From: Megaustenia siamemsis
Taxonomy: Eukaryota > Mollusca > Gastropoda > Stylommatophora > Ariophantidae
DNA length: 64,000 nt
Reading direction: 5' to 3'
Assembly (NCBI GenBank): GCA_032433765.1
Contig: JAVIAB010000073.1
Span: forward strand, 52,840,144-52,904,143
Made by a program: the position numbers and the translations under genes. Below the pieces are notes generated by a model. That model was not told where the DNA came from. It did no database searches and saw nothing but the letters and a program-made list of their open reading frames with translations. Positions 1-10,336 of this stretch are shown here, piece by piece. How positions within the stretch are numbered: position 1 is the stretch's first letter; each line of letters opens with the position of its first letter.

Positions 1-300
1 GTGAATTAACTCCATTGCATCGGTGCAACTCCGTAATATGGAACGTACAGTTGACTTAACAATAGCGATCTACATTAGAGATATGAAATTATTCCGTCTC
101 TGAACGCAAATTTTGCAGCAGCCAATGGAACACAAGCTCTATTCCGCCATATTGGAACCGGAAGTCGCACGAAAATATTAAATTTTAAACCACTTTAACC
201 ACTAAGATCAATCACACTGTTGGATAGAGACAATAGAGAAGACGCGGTTAGCAAGGTAAGTAGCAACAAAAGAGTGATGACGAAGGAGAAACAGTCAGTC
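1..300. other. No recognisable feature
   Basis: AT-rich sequence with scattered stops in all frames. I see no gene, repeat or RNA signature here. Confidence 0.5.
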
Positions 301-369
301 TAACGAGTTGCTGCAATGAACTAACAACAAGACAGGTATGTTTATCACTGAAAAGTGCTATCTGAAGAA

Positions 370-725
370 TCGAAGATGAAATGTTGACGGTCATCATAAC
401 TCGGCGTAAACAACGACGATCAATATCATTAGCATCAAGTACTATTCCTTCCGACTTAGGTGATCGGTCATGTCCCACCCCAACTTTCTGTCTATTGTTT
501 ATCGATTCTGCTTTTGACTTCCTACTGTGATATTCTCTAGGTCTAGTACCATTTCTTTGTTTCCTGCTCCCGCTATCTCTTTTTTTCCACATTATTTCCG
601 TTTTCACAGTATGTTCCAGCCATGTTTCCTTCTTATCGCATGGTCAAATAAAGATCAACATTTTCTCATAATGTTAATTTCTTTATTACCTGGTCTCTAT
701 TTGATCGTCTTTGTTACTCATTTTT
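370..725 (-). pseudogene. Degenerate LINE 3' region (RTE-like)
   Basis: On the minus strand, near 602-650, the translation reads HAIRRKHGWNIL. This resembles the 'GHxxRREGLE' motif found just after the reverse transcriptase domain in the RTE-type copies elsewhere in this window (for example 1915-2040 and 45868-46085). A 119-residue frame runs through the region but is basic and low in conserved motifs, so I read it as decayed LINE tail rather than a gene. No catalytic motif is present. It could also be unrelated non-coding DNA. Confidence 0.35.
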
Positions 726-859
726 GCAGTTAATAATATTCTCATCACTTTTCTGTAAAACATCACTATGACCTCCTAAAATTGTCAACGAAAATACAAA
801 CAAGAGCTGTCTTGCGGCAGTGTCTTAACATATTTGATAGAAAAAAATTACTTTAGTCA

Positions 860-1430
860 ATGTTTTTTATACGTAATTTCACTTTCCCATATTTTAGTTG
901 ACTTCCTATTGTTTTGCATACGTAACTTCGCTTTTCCAAGATTTAAATGCGTAACTTCACTTCTCCCAGTTTTATATACGTAACTTCACTTCCCCTTGTT
1001 CTACATACGTAATTTCACTTCCCCAAGATTTACATACGTAACCTCACTTCCCCTTATTTTTCATAAATAACGCCATTTCCCTGAGTTTTAATTAGCTAAA
1101 TTTATTGCTCTATGTTTTACATTCGTAACTTCACTTCCTCGAGTTTTACATAGGTAACTTCACTGTTCCATATTTCAAATACGTAGCTTCACTTCCTTGT
1201 TTTTACATACGTAAATTCATTACCCCTTACAAACGTAACTTCACTACTCCGTAGTTTACATTATCAACTTCACTTCCACTTATTTTACATACGTAATTTC
1301 ATTTTCACTTGTTTTATATACATAACTTCACCGCTCTATGTTTTACACAACGTAACATCACTTCCCCTTGTTTTAAAAATACCTAACTTCACTGTTCCAT
1401 GTTTTACATTCGCACCATTACTTACAAAAT
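860..1430. repeat. ~30-bp degenerate minisatellite
   Basis: About 18 imperfect copies of a unit of roughly 29-30 bp built around 'TACATACGTAACTTCACTTC' followed by a C/T-rich spacer. Copies differ by substitutions and small indels, so the array is old. It has no open frame and no inverted-repeat boundary. Confidence 0.8.
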
Positions 1431-1550
1431 AAAAACGTGAGAAATGGACTATGACCATGGGTTAATAACAATATATGTTGCGGAAACAAGTAAGGATAAT
1501 AAACTCACCGTCATTATTATATTCTTCGACTTACATGTATACATGAGGTA

Positions 1551-1680
1551 TTGATCCATGAAATAAAAACACAAAAGATTACTAAGACTCATCTTGTATC
1601 TGCTTTAGCCAACTGTAAAAATACTGCACTAGGACCAGATGGCGTATTGTGTCATCAAATCAACTCAACGATGTGGGTAC
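1551..1680 (+). pseudogene. Possible LINE reverse transcriptase N-terminal scrap
   Basis: The frame starting at 1551 contains the run 'SALANCKNTALGPDGV'. It resembles the APGPD(G/N) motif near the start of LINE reverse transcriptases; family F in this window has 'TLKRSHNTAPGPDGV'. The rest of the 115-residue frame has no further RT motifs. The call rests on this one motif. Confidence 0.4.
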
Positions 1681-1914
1681 GAAATTGTGATCACGTTTGC
1701 CAGTGCCAACATCAAGCATGGCTAAGTGGGATTAGCTACAAACACGATTATCAGCGGCCAGTTGCCAGACCTGGCAAACCTGACATCATTGTAATTGACT
1801 GTAGCGTGCTTACCTTCCTTAATGTGTATAGAAGATCAACATCAAGCTCCAGGCCTGCTGTCATTCCTGATCATGTCTCCCAATATCTATCTATCTAGCT
1901 AGCTATCTCTGAAG

Positions 1915-2670
1915 TTGTTTATATAAATCTGCTGTTAGTGTCATTCTTTCAATCTGTTTGGTATATTTTCTGTTACTTTCTATCTCTTTTTCCTTTCATT
2001 TTATTTCAGCTGATACAATATGTTCAAGCCTTCTCTTCTCATTAGATGATGGACAAAATGATGATTGATTGTTTTATGTTGATAATAAACGTTTTTTTGG
2101 GTTCAGACTTCTTTATGAGCGTCTTCGTTCATCTGTTTCATTACTGCTCAAGTATCCTCAATTTGATATATAAAACCGTTTCTATTGCCTCCAGAGACCA
2201 CTTTGTTTGTTGTTTGATTATCCATGATGCACTTTCCTATATCAGGACTGACTCAACATTAACACAATATAATTTATTTACATACTTCCACTGTCAAGAA
2301 TTGGTCGCGTAATGCTTTCTTCCATTCCTTAGAAAGTGGATTTGCCAGAGTTATTCTGTAACTATCCTTTGTTGTATATCTGACGTATAATGTAATCCTT
2401 CCTATTTGAATTGTTTGATTTATTTAATACTGTTCCATTTAGTTTAATAGTGCATTTCAAAGACTTTCTTTTATTTTAATTATTATAATTTCAATCGTTG
2501 TCTATAACTTATTTTCGTATTAGCGATTAAGATTACATCATCGGCATATGCTAGGTTGCTTATATTTATATCCTTTATGAATCTAAGTATGATCTTGTCA
2601 TATGTACGGCCTTTGGCGTCTTGACAAACAAGTGGTAGCAAGTAATCACGATAAGTCAGTAGTTTGGTAA
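1915..2670 (-). pseudogene. LINE reverse transcriptase fragment with YADD motif
   Basis: On the minus strand the translation at about 2525-2575 reads INISNLAYADDVILIA, a textbook RT motif C (YADD, codons at 2537-2548) that would bind the catalytic metals of a non-LTR reverse transcriptase. Further downstream on the same strand (about 2000-2050) comes HLMRREGLNIL, the post-RT 'RREGLE' signature of RTE-type elements. Frameshifts and stops separate the two, so this is a dead fragment of about 0.75 kb. Its 5' limit near 2670 is uncertain. It is closest in flavour to families A and B of this window. Confidence 0.65.
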
Positions 2671-2674
2671 AATA

Positions 2675-4135
2675 TCTTTAGTGTTTTATGCTGGACGCTG
2701 TTTTACTGAACAGCTTCTCTCGTGGCTAAATCTTTTAAATATTGGACAGACAGAGATCCATCCGCAGAATGAACAGGATGTATTGGTGCTGCCATGCCTC
2801 ATCTCCTTTCTCTGCTGCACCTTATATCTTTTGAATTTTGATATCAACACTGCCTCGAAAGTTGCTGTGCAGTTTATTTTAATGTTTGTTCTCCATATTT
2901 TACGATTTGCAGCCCAATTTTTCTACTTTCTTTTCTGACAGAGAATTAATTTTGTTTGGGAGTTCAATTGTTTGTCATTCCTCTTACATGACCCAGGCAC
3001 CATAGTCTCCGGCTACCAAGTGTTTCCACGATGGATTTGAGTTTGGCTCGTTGTATGATCCTGAATATATTAAATAAATGACTTCCGTTCAATATGGCGG
3101 ATAGGCGACGGGGAGCCGTTGAGGCACTGTTTGAAAAGTGTTCCTTGTTGTAGTTTCCTCATATTCTCAGTCCAGCTTGTTGCCGGAGCTACTGTGTGCC
3201 TCATCCGGATGGTGTTTCTATATTCAGATTGATTACGATGAATGACGAAGGACGATTCAGATGCGTTCACTGTCGAGCTTATATTACGCCTTGTCTTTTG
3301 ACGTGTGCTGTGTATGCTACGATGGAGGCTGCAACTGTCTTTCTTTGTTTGGATAATCGATGAGATGTTAATTCTGATGATTCCAATGACACGAGCGGTT
3401 GAGCTATTATGGATTTCCATTCGTTTGCAGTGATACCGGGGCCTTCGAATAACCATAACCATATTAAATAAATCTGGTATTAGTGCACAAGCTAAGCCTA
3501 CCTCATTGCTATATTTGTAAGAACATATCTCGTTGTTGCCAGTTCTACTGGCTGATCTTTGTCGCTGTGAATATTTGTTTTAGGCGGTGCGAATATGTCA
3601 CTTCCAGTTAATGGTTTCCTCCTGACTTTACCTCTTCTGATATTTGGAAACTTGCAAAAAAAAAGAGGATACCACTTGTGCACTCGTGCACGTTAAATAA
3701 CCCTCTGTAGTGACAAGCCTAAAAGAGTAAACCAAATATGGCCGCAGCCCGGGCAAAGATTGTTAATCAAATATAGGCATGCCGAAAACGGATGTGTTAG
3801 GCATAAAGGCGTTGATATCTCTGTGTGGACACAAACTAGCGACACAGCGAAGTCACGCCCACTTAACGCGTGAACGAGAAGCAGCGGTCAAATTTACACT
3901 CAACTGAATATTTGCTGTTGTTTTTACAGCATACGTGTAATTATTTTCACTTCTATTGCTCTTCCTATTAATGTTGTTCCGATGAGCGTGGCGTTATTTC
4001 TACCCTTCAACAAATCTATACTCATCAGCAATTTCTAGTTTCTTTATTTTTGTTTCCTCGCTTTGTGCATGATACTCCTTTGAAAGAAGTGATTTCCAAT
4101 ACTTATTACATGGTGATCTTATTATTTTTATATTG
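2675..4135. other. No recognisable gene
   Basis: Several short open frames occur, the longest 130 codons on the minus strand at 3070-3462. None shows a domain, signal peptide or family motif that I recognise. I see no tandem repeat. The stretch could include further LINE decay on the minus strand near 2700-2940, which I cannot support. Confidence 0.4.
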
Positions 4136-4149
4136 ATTCATTGATAGAG

Positions 4150-4406
4150 TAAAAGTAAAGACAACCCGTCACGCCAAGTGGCGTATAGGGAATATGGTGT
4201 AATAGTATGGCCATAATTTTTACAGACCTTCGGCACATGATTTTTGGGGTAATGTGGTCGGTATTACGCCCGTACCGCTTTACTTTCCCAGAAAAAAATC
4301 CGGTACCCATTTAAGGCTGGTTGAACCCGGAAGCCGTCGGTCAGGATCGAACCCGACCTTGTCCTTTGTAGTCCATTTCACTAACCACTGAGCTATCGCG
4401 GCTCCC
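4150..4406 (-). mobile_element. tRNA-derived SINE, full-length copy with 14-bp TSD
   Basis: Read on the minus strand, the element begins with a tRNA-like head: a GGAGCCGCG start, box A in 'GATAGCTCAGTGGTTAGTG', box B in 'GGTTCGATCC', and a GGCTTCC/GGCTCC end that can pair with the start as an acceptor stem. A ~170-bp body shared with the other copies follows, ending in '..GACGGG..TTTACTTTTAC'. It is flanked by a perfect 14-bp target-site duplication, ATTCATTGATAGAG at 4136-4149 and 4407-4420. SINEs carry no protein and are mobilised by LINE machinery, which the TSD supports. The head is RNA polymerase III promoter-like; transcription here is inference. Confidence 0.93.
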
Positions 4407-4420
4407 ATTCATTGATAGAG

Positions 4421-5212
4421 CTATGAATATAAATGTTAATTGATAGTCTGTTGTATATCCACTTTTGTTGATACCATTCAACAGTTTATTATTTCTGTTA
4501 AAATAAATTATATCACTTATTTGCTAATATTTAATGCTCCAGGAGACAGTTTTCAAATTGCTCATGGCATCATCTACTTCTCATATGCGTATTAGTGTTA
4601 CTACCTTATTTTGTTCCATATCTACAAGTATTTGCGTATATTAACGATTTCCTTTAAGTAATTTCCGTCATCTCACCTGACTGCCTGGTCATTGGGATAT
4701 ATAGTTGACCACTTATTTTAGTACATTCAGAAGCTGACCACGCTCTGGACCGTAGGGAAGTGACCTTTTTTTATTTCCATTCTTGAGTATCTAGCATATT
4801 ATCGCCATGTAGTTAGATTTGTGTACATATCCTTATATATGTATATATATATATTTGGGTTGTTGTTTGTTGTTCCAACTGAAGGCCTACTTGGCTGAAA
4901 CGTCGACTTTTTTGTTAATTACCATGTAAAGCTGTTACCGGTCTTACCATTCCCATTTTTGTTTTTAAATTATCATTATCATCAGCTTTACAACAGCTTC
5001 GCATATCTATGCATCTTAGTGCATCTTGATGCCCTTATTCCTTTATGTAACTTGTTCGTCTCTCCGTTTCGACTCCGTTAGAAGAGTTTCGCGAGACAGT
5101 CTTTTTCCTTTGAATTTAAACATCCGGTATGTGCAGGTGTTTGTTTTTACCTGGCAATTTGTCAACGTGTATGTGCGCAGCTTGTCTCATTTTAACGCTG
5201 TATTTAGATTTG
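4421..5212. other. AT-rich spacer with a hammerhead-like core motif
   Basis: No gene seen. A short TA-rich run lies near 4835-4855. Positions 4879-4904 read CTGA-AG-GCC-TACTT-GGC-TGAAACGTC on the plus strand, resembling the core of a hammerhead ribozyme (CUGANGA, stem II, GAAA) but lacking the conserved A after CUGANG. See findings. Confidence 0.3.
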
Positions 5213-5695
5213 TTTCACGTCACCAATCCTGTCACATCACCAAGCCTGTCACGTCACCAAGCCTGTCACATCACCAATCCTGTCACATCCCCAATCCTGT
5301 CACATCACCAAGCCTGTCACGTCACCAAGCCTGTCACGTCACCAAGCCTGTCACGTCACCAATCCTGTCACATCACCAACCCTGTCACATCATCAACCCA
5401 GTCACATCACCAATCCTGTCACGTCGCCAATCCTGCCACGTCGCCAATCCTGCCACATCACCACGCCTGTCACGTCACCAACTCTGTCACATCACCAAGC
5501 CTGTCACATCACCAAGCCTGTCACATCACCAAACCTGTCATGTCACCGACCCTGTCACGTCACCGACCCTGTCACGTCACCGATCCTGTCACGTCACCGA
5601 CCCTGTCACGTCACCGACCCAGTCACGTCACCAAGCCTGTCACGTCACAAACCCTGTTACGTCACAAACCCTCTCACATCGCCAACTTTTTTACA
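5213..5695. repeat. 17-bp minisatellite (CCTGTCACRTCACCAAK unit)
   Basis: About 28 tandem copies of a 17-bp unit, CCTGTCACATCACCAAG and close variants. Because 17 is not a multiple of three, three units make a 17-codon cycle, and the array is open in two plus frames at once. This produces frames of 256 and 189 codons (5026-5796 and 5129-5698) rich in His, Ser, Thr and Pro. I regard these frames as by-products of the repeat, not a gene: they have no conserved domain and both extend into unrelated flanks. Confidence 0.9.
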
Positions 5696-5699
5696 TGAT

Positions 5700-6183
5700 C
5701 CACCGTTTTACACTAGCGATACTTTTTTGCTTCACCCACCACATCTCGTCACCAACATGGCTAGAGTTTTTAATCACCAACTTTTGCTTTCTGTAGCTTA
5801 GAAATAGTGAACGACTAAGTAGTTTACAACCTCGAGTGCCCTGGGGAACGAATCCCGCCGTGTGCGGTTTTTAAAGAAATCGCGACTAGTGGATTTACCG
5901 CCCTCAGGATTGCGTCTACAGTTAGAAAGCAATGACAAACCATTGACTATCATGCCTAGATAATTATACAGCCAGAAAATGCTGGAGTAATAGCAACGTT
6001 TTGTAAATGATATATTATTTACTTTACGTTCCATAAGGTTTTGATTGAAGAACTGTATCTCTCTTGTGCATAAATTGTATAAAAATTGCTTCTTAGAAAT
6101 CTGTGCATTCATAACTTAATAATTTATCTGTAAAATGTGTAATAATTTAGTGCAGGACACGGCCTACCAAATTGCTTCTTCGC
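5700..6183. other. No recognisable feature
   Basis: A minus-strand frame of 104 codons (5798-6112) shows no family signature. Nothing else is supported. Confidence 0.4.
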
Positions 6184-6197
6184 AAGTTACTTGTGTA

Positions 6198-6561
6198 AAA
6201 AGTAAAAGTACCCCCCGTCACGCCAAGTGGCGTATAGGGAAATATGGTGTTAGTGACCCTATATTTTACAGACCTTCAGCACATGATTTTTGGGGTAATG
6301 TGGTCGGTATTACGCCCGTGCTGCTTTTACTTTCCCAGAAAAAATCCGGTACCCATTTAAGACTGGGTGAACCCGGAGCCGTCGGTTGGGATCGAACCCT
6401 ACCCCTTGTCCGTAGTAGTCCAGTTCACTAACCACTAAGCTATCGCGGCTCCCACTAATTTTTAGGGAATTAGTAAAACCCAGGTGTCCTCGCCAGGGTA
6501 CGAACCCCGGCTGTTGCCGTGGTAAGCCAACCGCCTATCGATTGCGCTAACCGGACACCCT
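6198..6561 (-). mobile_element. Composite SINE: two different tRNA-like heads in one insertion
   Basis: One insertion is bounded by a 14-bp target-site duplication, AAGTTACTTGTGTA at 6184-6197 and 6562-6575. On the minus strand it starts with a tRNA-like unit (about 6561-6484) whose ends GGTGTCC and GGACACC pair as a 7-bp acceptor stem, with box A-like 'TTAGCGCAATCG' and box B 'GGTTCGTACCC'. A linker holding the inverted repeat ACTAATT/AATTAGT follows (about 6456-6476). Then comes the common SINE of this window (about 6455-6198), with its own GGAGCCGCG head, box A, box B and body. The outer TSD implies the two units moved as one, although insertion of one SINE precisely at the edge of another cannot be excluded. 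Confidence 0.85.
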
Positions 6562-6583
6562 AAGTTACTTGTGTACCGTTACA

Positions 6584-6866
6584 TTATTTTTGTCCCCTTG
6601 TGTCAGACATATTTTGCTTGAGGACGCTTTCTGTTAACCTTGTGTTTGAATTGACATATATATCATGTATACAATTTTGTAACGATTTGACAATTAAGTG
6701 TAAAGAAAGAGATTGACCGCTACGATTGGGATGCAGTATATGCCTGTGTCTGGTTACTCCATAATCCACAAATAACCGGAAACTCACGAATGTTGAAAGA
6801 ACTGCGAACATATTTTATTTTAGAGTTCGCCCAATATTTGCTGTAATTTGTCAGTCGTGAAAAGAG
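6584..6866. other. No recognisable feature
   Basis: Short spacer between the composite SINE and a G-rich tract. One 75-codon minus frame has no signature. Confidence 0.4.
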
Positions 6867-6900
6867 AGGGGGGAGGGGAAGCGGGGGGACGGGGGGGGTG
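6866..6900 (+). other. G-rich tract, G-quadruplex candidate
   Basis: The plus strand has runs of six, four, six and eight G separated by short A/C-containing loops, directly 5' of a SINE. Four or more G-runs with short loops is the standard rule for an intramolecular quadruplex. Whether it folds is inference. Confidence 0.6.
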
Positions 6901-7135
6901 CGAGATGCCGCGAGTGGTTAGTGGACTGGACTACAAAGGACAAGAGGTAGGGTTCGATCCCAACCGACGGCTTCCGGGTTCACCCAGCCTTAAATGGGTA
7001 CTGGATTTTTTTCTGGGAAAGTAAAGCGGCACGGGCGTAATACCGACCACATTACCCCAAAAATCATGTGCTGAAGATCTGTAAAATGTATGGTCACTCA
7101 CACCATATACCCCACTTGGCGTGACAGGGGCTCTA
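6897..7135 (+). mobile_element. tRNA-derived SINE copy
   Basis: Plus-strand copy of the common SINE. The head is partly eroded ('GCCGCGAGTGGTTAGTGG', missing part of box A), box B 'GGTTCGATCCC' is intact, and the body runs through '..CACCCAGCC..GGGTACTGG..' to '..CCACTTGGCGTGACAGGGG'. No clean target duplication is visible; GAAAAGAG occurs at 6859-6866 and 7149-7156 and may be its remnant. Confidence 0.9.
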
Positions 7136-7159
7136 TGCAGGAGGAGGAGAAAAGAGGGG

Positions 7160-7680
7160 CTATAAAAACGATGCTTCGTTGTAATATGGTTTATAGCAAG
7201 ATGCGATGTTTGCTTCTATCGGACCTAGACATCCGACCTCAGATAGGCATTAATAGGTGCTGAATTGCTAGTCTCCTTCGATTACTCCTTGTTCAGCCTG
7301 ACTGGTTATCCTCTTTATACGCTTATCTCGGGAGGAGTAATAAACTCGTTTATTTTCGGTAATCCTTGCACCAACAGTTAGCTACGAGTCGTTTTCAGAT
7401 TTCATCCAGGCCGTATAGGACGTCTTCACCCATATGTTGCGTGACATCAATTTTACTTTGATAAAACTGTATTGTTTCAGAATTGAAGGTTTGTTTGAGG
7501 TTTACGTGAACCGTATAGGTTCAATCTTTGTTGTTACAAAATGATTCAATTGTTTGTTCTTTGATTGCGACTTCCACTACAAAAATTATGACTTTTTGCG
7601 ATTACAATCTTTTCTTTTCAAATGTTTACATATTTGAACTTTTATCTTAGAACACTTTCTCTAACTTAGCTGAAGCCAAA
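7160..7680. other. No recognisable feature
   Basis: No motif, repeat or coding signal that I can support. Confidence 0.4.
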
Positions 7681-7684
7681 TTTG

Positions 7685-8130
7685 CCTCTTTTTCTTCCCT
7701 CTTCTTTCCTTCATCATTTGCCTTTCAGCGTGGAGGGGAGATATAAATTTAGGATTTTTGCTCTTCTGTTCGCCTCTGCTGCTGTTATGTTTCCTACTGT
7801 TTCTAATACTCACTCAATCCATCATTTTCGTGGTCAACCTTTGGGTCTGGTTTTCTCGCAACGTTTACTGAAGGCTCGTTGTGTTGTGTTTTGATCTTTC
7901 TACCTTGTCTCGTGGCCAAACCATTTTATCTGTTGTTTCTTTATATAATATGTGACGGGGGCTATTTCTAGCTTTTTTTCTCAGTTCTTCATTTCTGATC
8001 TTATCTCTCAGGCTGTTTCCTGTTATTCGTTTAACACATTTAATCTCAGTAGAGGTTATATTTCTTTTTGTTCTTGTATCAAGGGTCCAGGACTGGCATT
8101 GTTAGCACAACGTCGACAAATGTACTGTTT
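7685..8130 (-). pseudogene. LINE family D, 3' fragment
   Basis: The minus strand matches the 3' third of the LINE at 10337-12147, nearly codon for codon. It covers the C-terminal region after the RT domain (the 'WFGHVTRQ' and 'KGRPRKRW' segments and the 'AEANRRAKDRK' tail) and stops near the 'TWTLD' region. Substitutions and stops make it non-coding. The 5' truncation near 8130 is typical of LINE insertion. Confidence 0.8.
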
Positions 8131-8134
8131 CAAA

Positions 8135-8740
8135 AATATATGTTGCAGAAATAAAGTTTTAAGAACAAACATGATATAAATGACCATTTTCCTGAAACAT
8201 CTATTAAAGGCAGGGCAGATTTGTGTAAATTGTCGCTTAGTTATATTTACAGGAAATAGCGTAAAAAATATTAAAAATAAATATTAGGAGTACCACCTAC
8301 GTGTGAGTAGGTTAGACATAAACAGTTTTTAACAAAATAAATCAACCCATTAAAATTAGCTCCCGGATGTAATTAGCTTCTATCTGGAGGTCTGATGATG
8401 AACAGACGGTTTGCTATTCATATTTCATATCATTTAATGTTGGTAAAGACATTGAAAGCGATAAACCCTAAGGGATGATGCCCCATGCTGAGCAGTAAAA
8501 GTAATAAGGGTGGCTGTTAGCACTTGAAGGAATGATGTTGAGAGAGAGGAGGGAGCAATAATAGCTAACATTGCTGCTATTTGTAATGACCAAAACTAGC
8601 TTAGGTAATAAAACATCACCAACATTACAGTCATAAACCCTGCTTTTTGACGTAGGTCACAGTAATTATAATATTATAGTCATTCATATTATAGCTGATT
8701 TCCTCGTATGTGTATTTTCAGGTTGGTAAAATACACACTT
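8135..8740. other. No recognisable feature
   Basis: AT-rich spacer without supportable genes or repeats. Confidence 0.4.
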
Positions 8741-8747
8741 TTCTTCT

Positions 8748-8832
8748 ATTACACACACACGCACGCACGCACACATACACGCACATACACACGCACGCAC
8801 GCTACATACACGCACACACGCACACGCGCACA
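8748..8832. repeat. (CA/CG)n microsatellite
   Basis: About 85 bp of alternating CA dinucleotides with interspersed CGCA steps (CACACGCACGCACGC-type). Confidence 0.9.
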
Positions 8833-8834
8833 AA

Positions 8835-9320
8835 AAGTTATTAAAAGATGTATCTTAAAATGTAAACACTTTGGTGGTTACAAATAATTGACTCCCCCGA
8901 AACTCTCAGATTTGCAAATCTTTGATAATTTTGTGACGAGTCTAAAATATCCTTCATGCATGCACAGTTAGTTTATCTAAACTATTTCACGTTTTGTGTG
9001 TGGTGTCATACAGTTAAATCACTTGCATAAAATGTTACTTTTAAGAATGAATGGAACGTACTAGATTCCGGACATTTTCATCCATAACGATGTAGTTTCC
9101 AAGATTAGACAAAAATATCACTTTGTGATGAAGTTGAACAGCTGTTGGGGTCACCATGTCTCTTCATAAACTATTTATCGTTCGAGTTTATTATTTCTGT
9201 TTTGACTTTACCAAAACACTCCCTGAAACTGTCTCTTCACTTTTCATTGTTTTCTTCTTCTCTCAAAGCGTTACCAAATGTCGAAATATATTCCCGCCAT
9301 ACCTTTCACATTGGCTGAGT
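8835..9320. other. No recognisable feature
   Basis: Spacer; nothing supportable. Confidence 0.4.
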
Positions 9321-9324
9321 GATT

Positions 9325-9560
9325 AGTGAGCTCGCCTCCTGATAGCATGATCCGGATTCAATTTCCACAATTTCTCAAACCGACAATGCTCTGTGGTTCA
9401 CCAAGCCTCTAACAATTTAAGATTTTTTTGGGAAATAAAAAACGGTCTGGCGTATTTCCGAACACGAAACATATACCGTGGTCATGAAAATATACCTTCA
9501 TTAACTCCACATTAGGGGACTCATAGCAAAGTAGGGAACACATACTTTTACCCTTTTCAA
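9325..9560 (+). mobile_element. Highly diverged SINE copy
   Basis: The order of landmarks matches the common SINE: a box A-like 'GGCTGAGTGATTAGTGAG', a box B-like 'GGATTCAATTTCC', then 'GTTCACCAAGCCTCTAACA', a T-run followed by 'GGGAAATAAAAAACGG' and 'CCGAACACG'. Sequence identity is much lower than for the other copies, so this is either an old insertion or a related subfamily. Confidence 0.55.
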
Positions 9561-9564
9561 TAAA

Positions 9565-10255
9565 TCTCCAGAAGATGATCATTTCTTCCGGACGTTGGCA
9601 ACGAACTTTCTTGTCTATTCTATATGTTTTAGAACGTCAGCGCCATTGCATTCCTCACGGAAAATAATCTTCTGTACAACGATATATTTAAGCTCTCCAA
9701 AGATTTTCCTACATGTAGTCCGATTTTCCATAATTACCTTCCATAATATTAAACACATTATTTAATTCATAATGAAATAATTCTTGCCATGTTTTGTTTC
9801 TTTGACTACTGTGCTATAAAGCGCCAGTGGTCTACTCGCTGTGAAGTTTTCTCCTGTAAGAGCACAGAAATGTTTCCCCATCTTGTACAATCCCTAGCTA
9901 GCCTCCCCAGGGAGACCCTAGTCCGACCCACATAGTTGAACTATGTCCCACGGTCTGTCTGTCTTCTTTTTCTACCTCGTGTCTACTATACATTATATCT
10001 AGTTATTGCATCTTGATCTCTAGATTAAATGACCTATCTGCTTCAGCGCCATCTTATTATTGCGTGCAGTTATTTTTTCCCCCTACTTTCAGCGAGTATT
10101 CATTTGTGTCAAGTCAATGAGCAATTTGATTCAAATCGATGAGTTTAGCAGTCTCGCTATCCACCTCAGCATTTCCTCAATAATTCTCAAACCAATAAAG
10201 ATATTGTAGCAAAGTTTGAACGCGAGTGAGCTCGTTCTGTATGAAATAAAATCAT
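9565..10255. other. No recognisable feature
   Basis: No coding, RNA or repeat signature seen. Confidence 0.4.
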
Positions 10256-10261
10256 TTAATT

Positions 10262-10336
10262 CTTCCTCTTCTTTCCTTCCTCATTTACATTTCACCGTCG
10301 GAGGGATATATCATTTGCGGGCTTTAGCTCTTCTAT
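10262..10336 (-). mobile_element. LINE family D (minus copy), 3' terminal piece
   Basis: This is the reverse complement of the 3' end of the plus-strand family D copy (the end of the reading frame and the GGAAGGAAAGGAGAAG tail). It is the first piece of a minus-strand D element split by the plus-strand D insertion at 10337-12147. It continues at 12148 after the 11-bp duplication AGCTCTTCTAT. Confidence 0.8.

Noticed and set aside
3070..3462. 130-codon minus frame as a host gene
   Set aside because: Basic, low-complexity composition without a domain; could be chance or decayed repeat DNA.
5026..5796. 256-codon open frame, His/Ser/Thr/Pro-rich
   Set aside because: It is produced by a 17-bp tandem repeat that is open in two plus frames at once; no domain or conserved flank.
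6484..6561. Functional tRNA gene
   Set aside because: The acceptor ends pair and box B is good, but the D-arm and anticodon arm do not fold well, and the unit lies inside a TSD-bounded SINE insertion.
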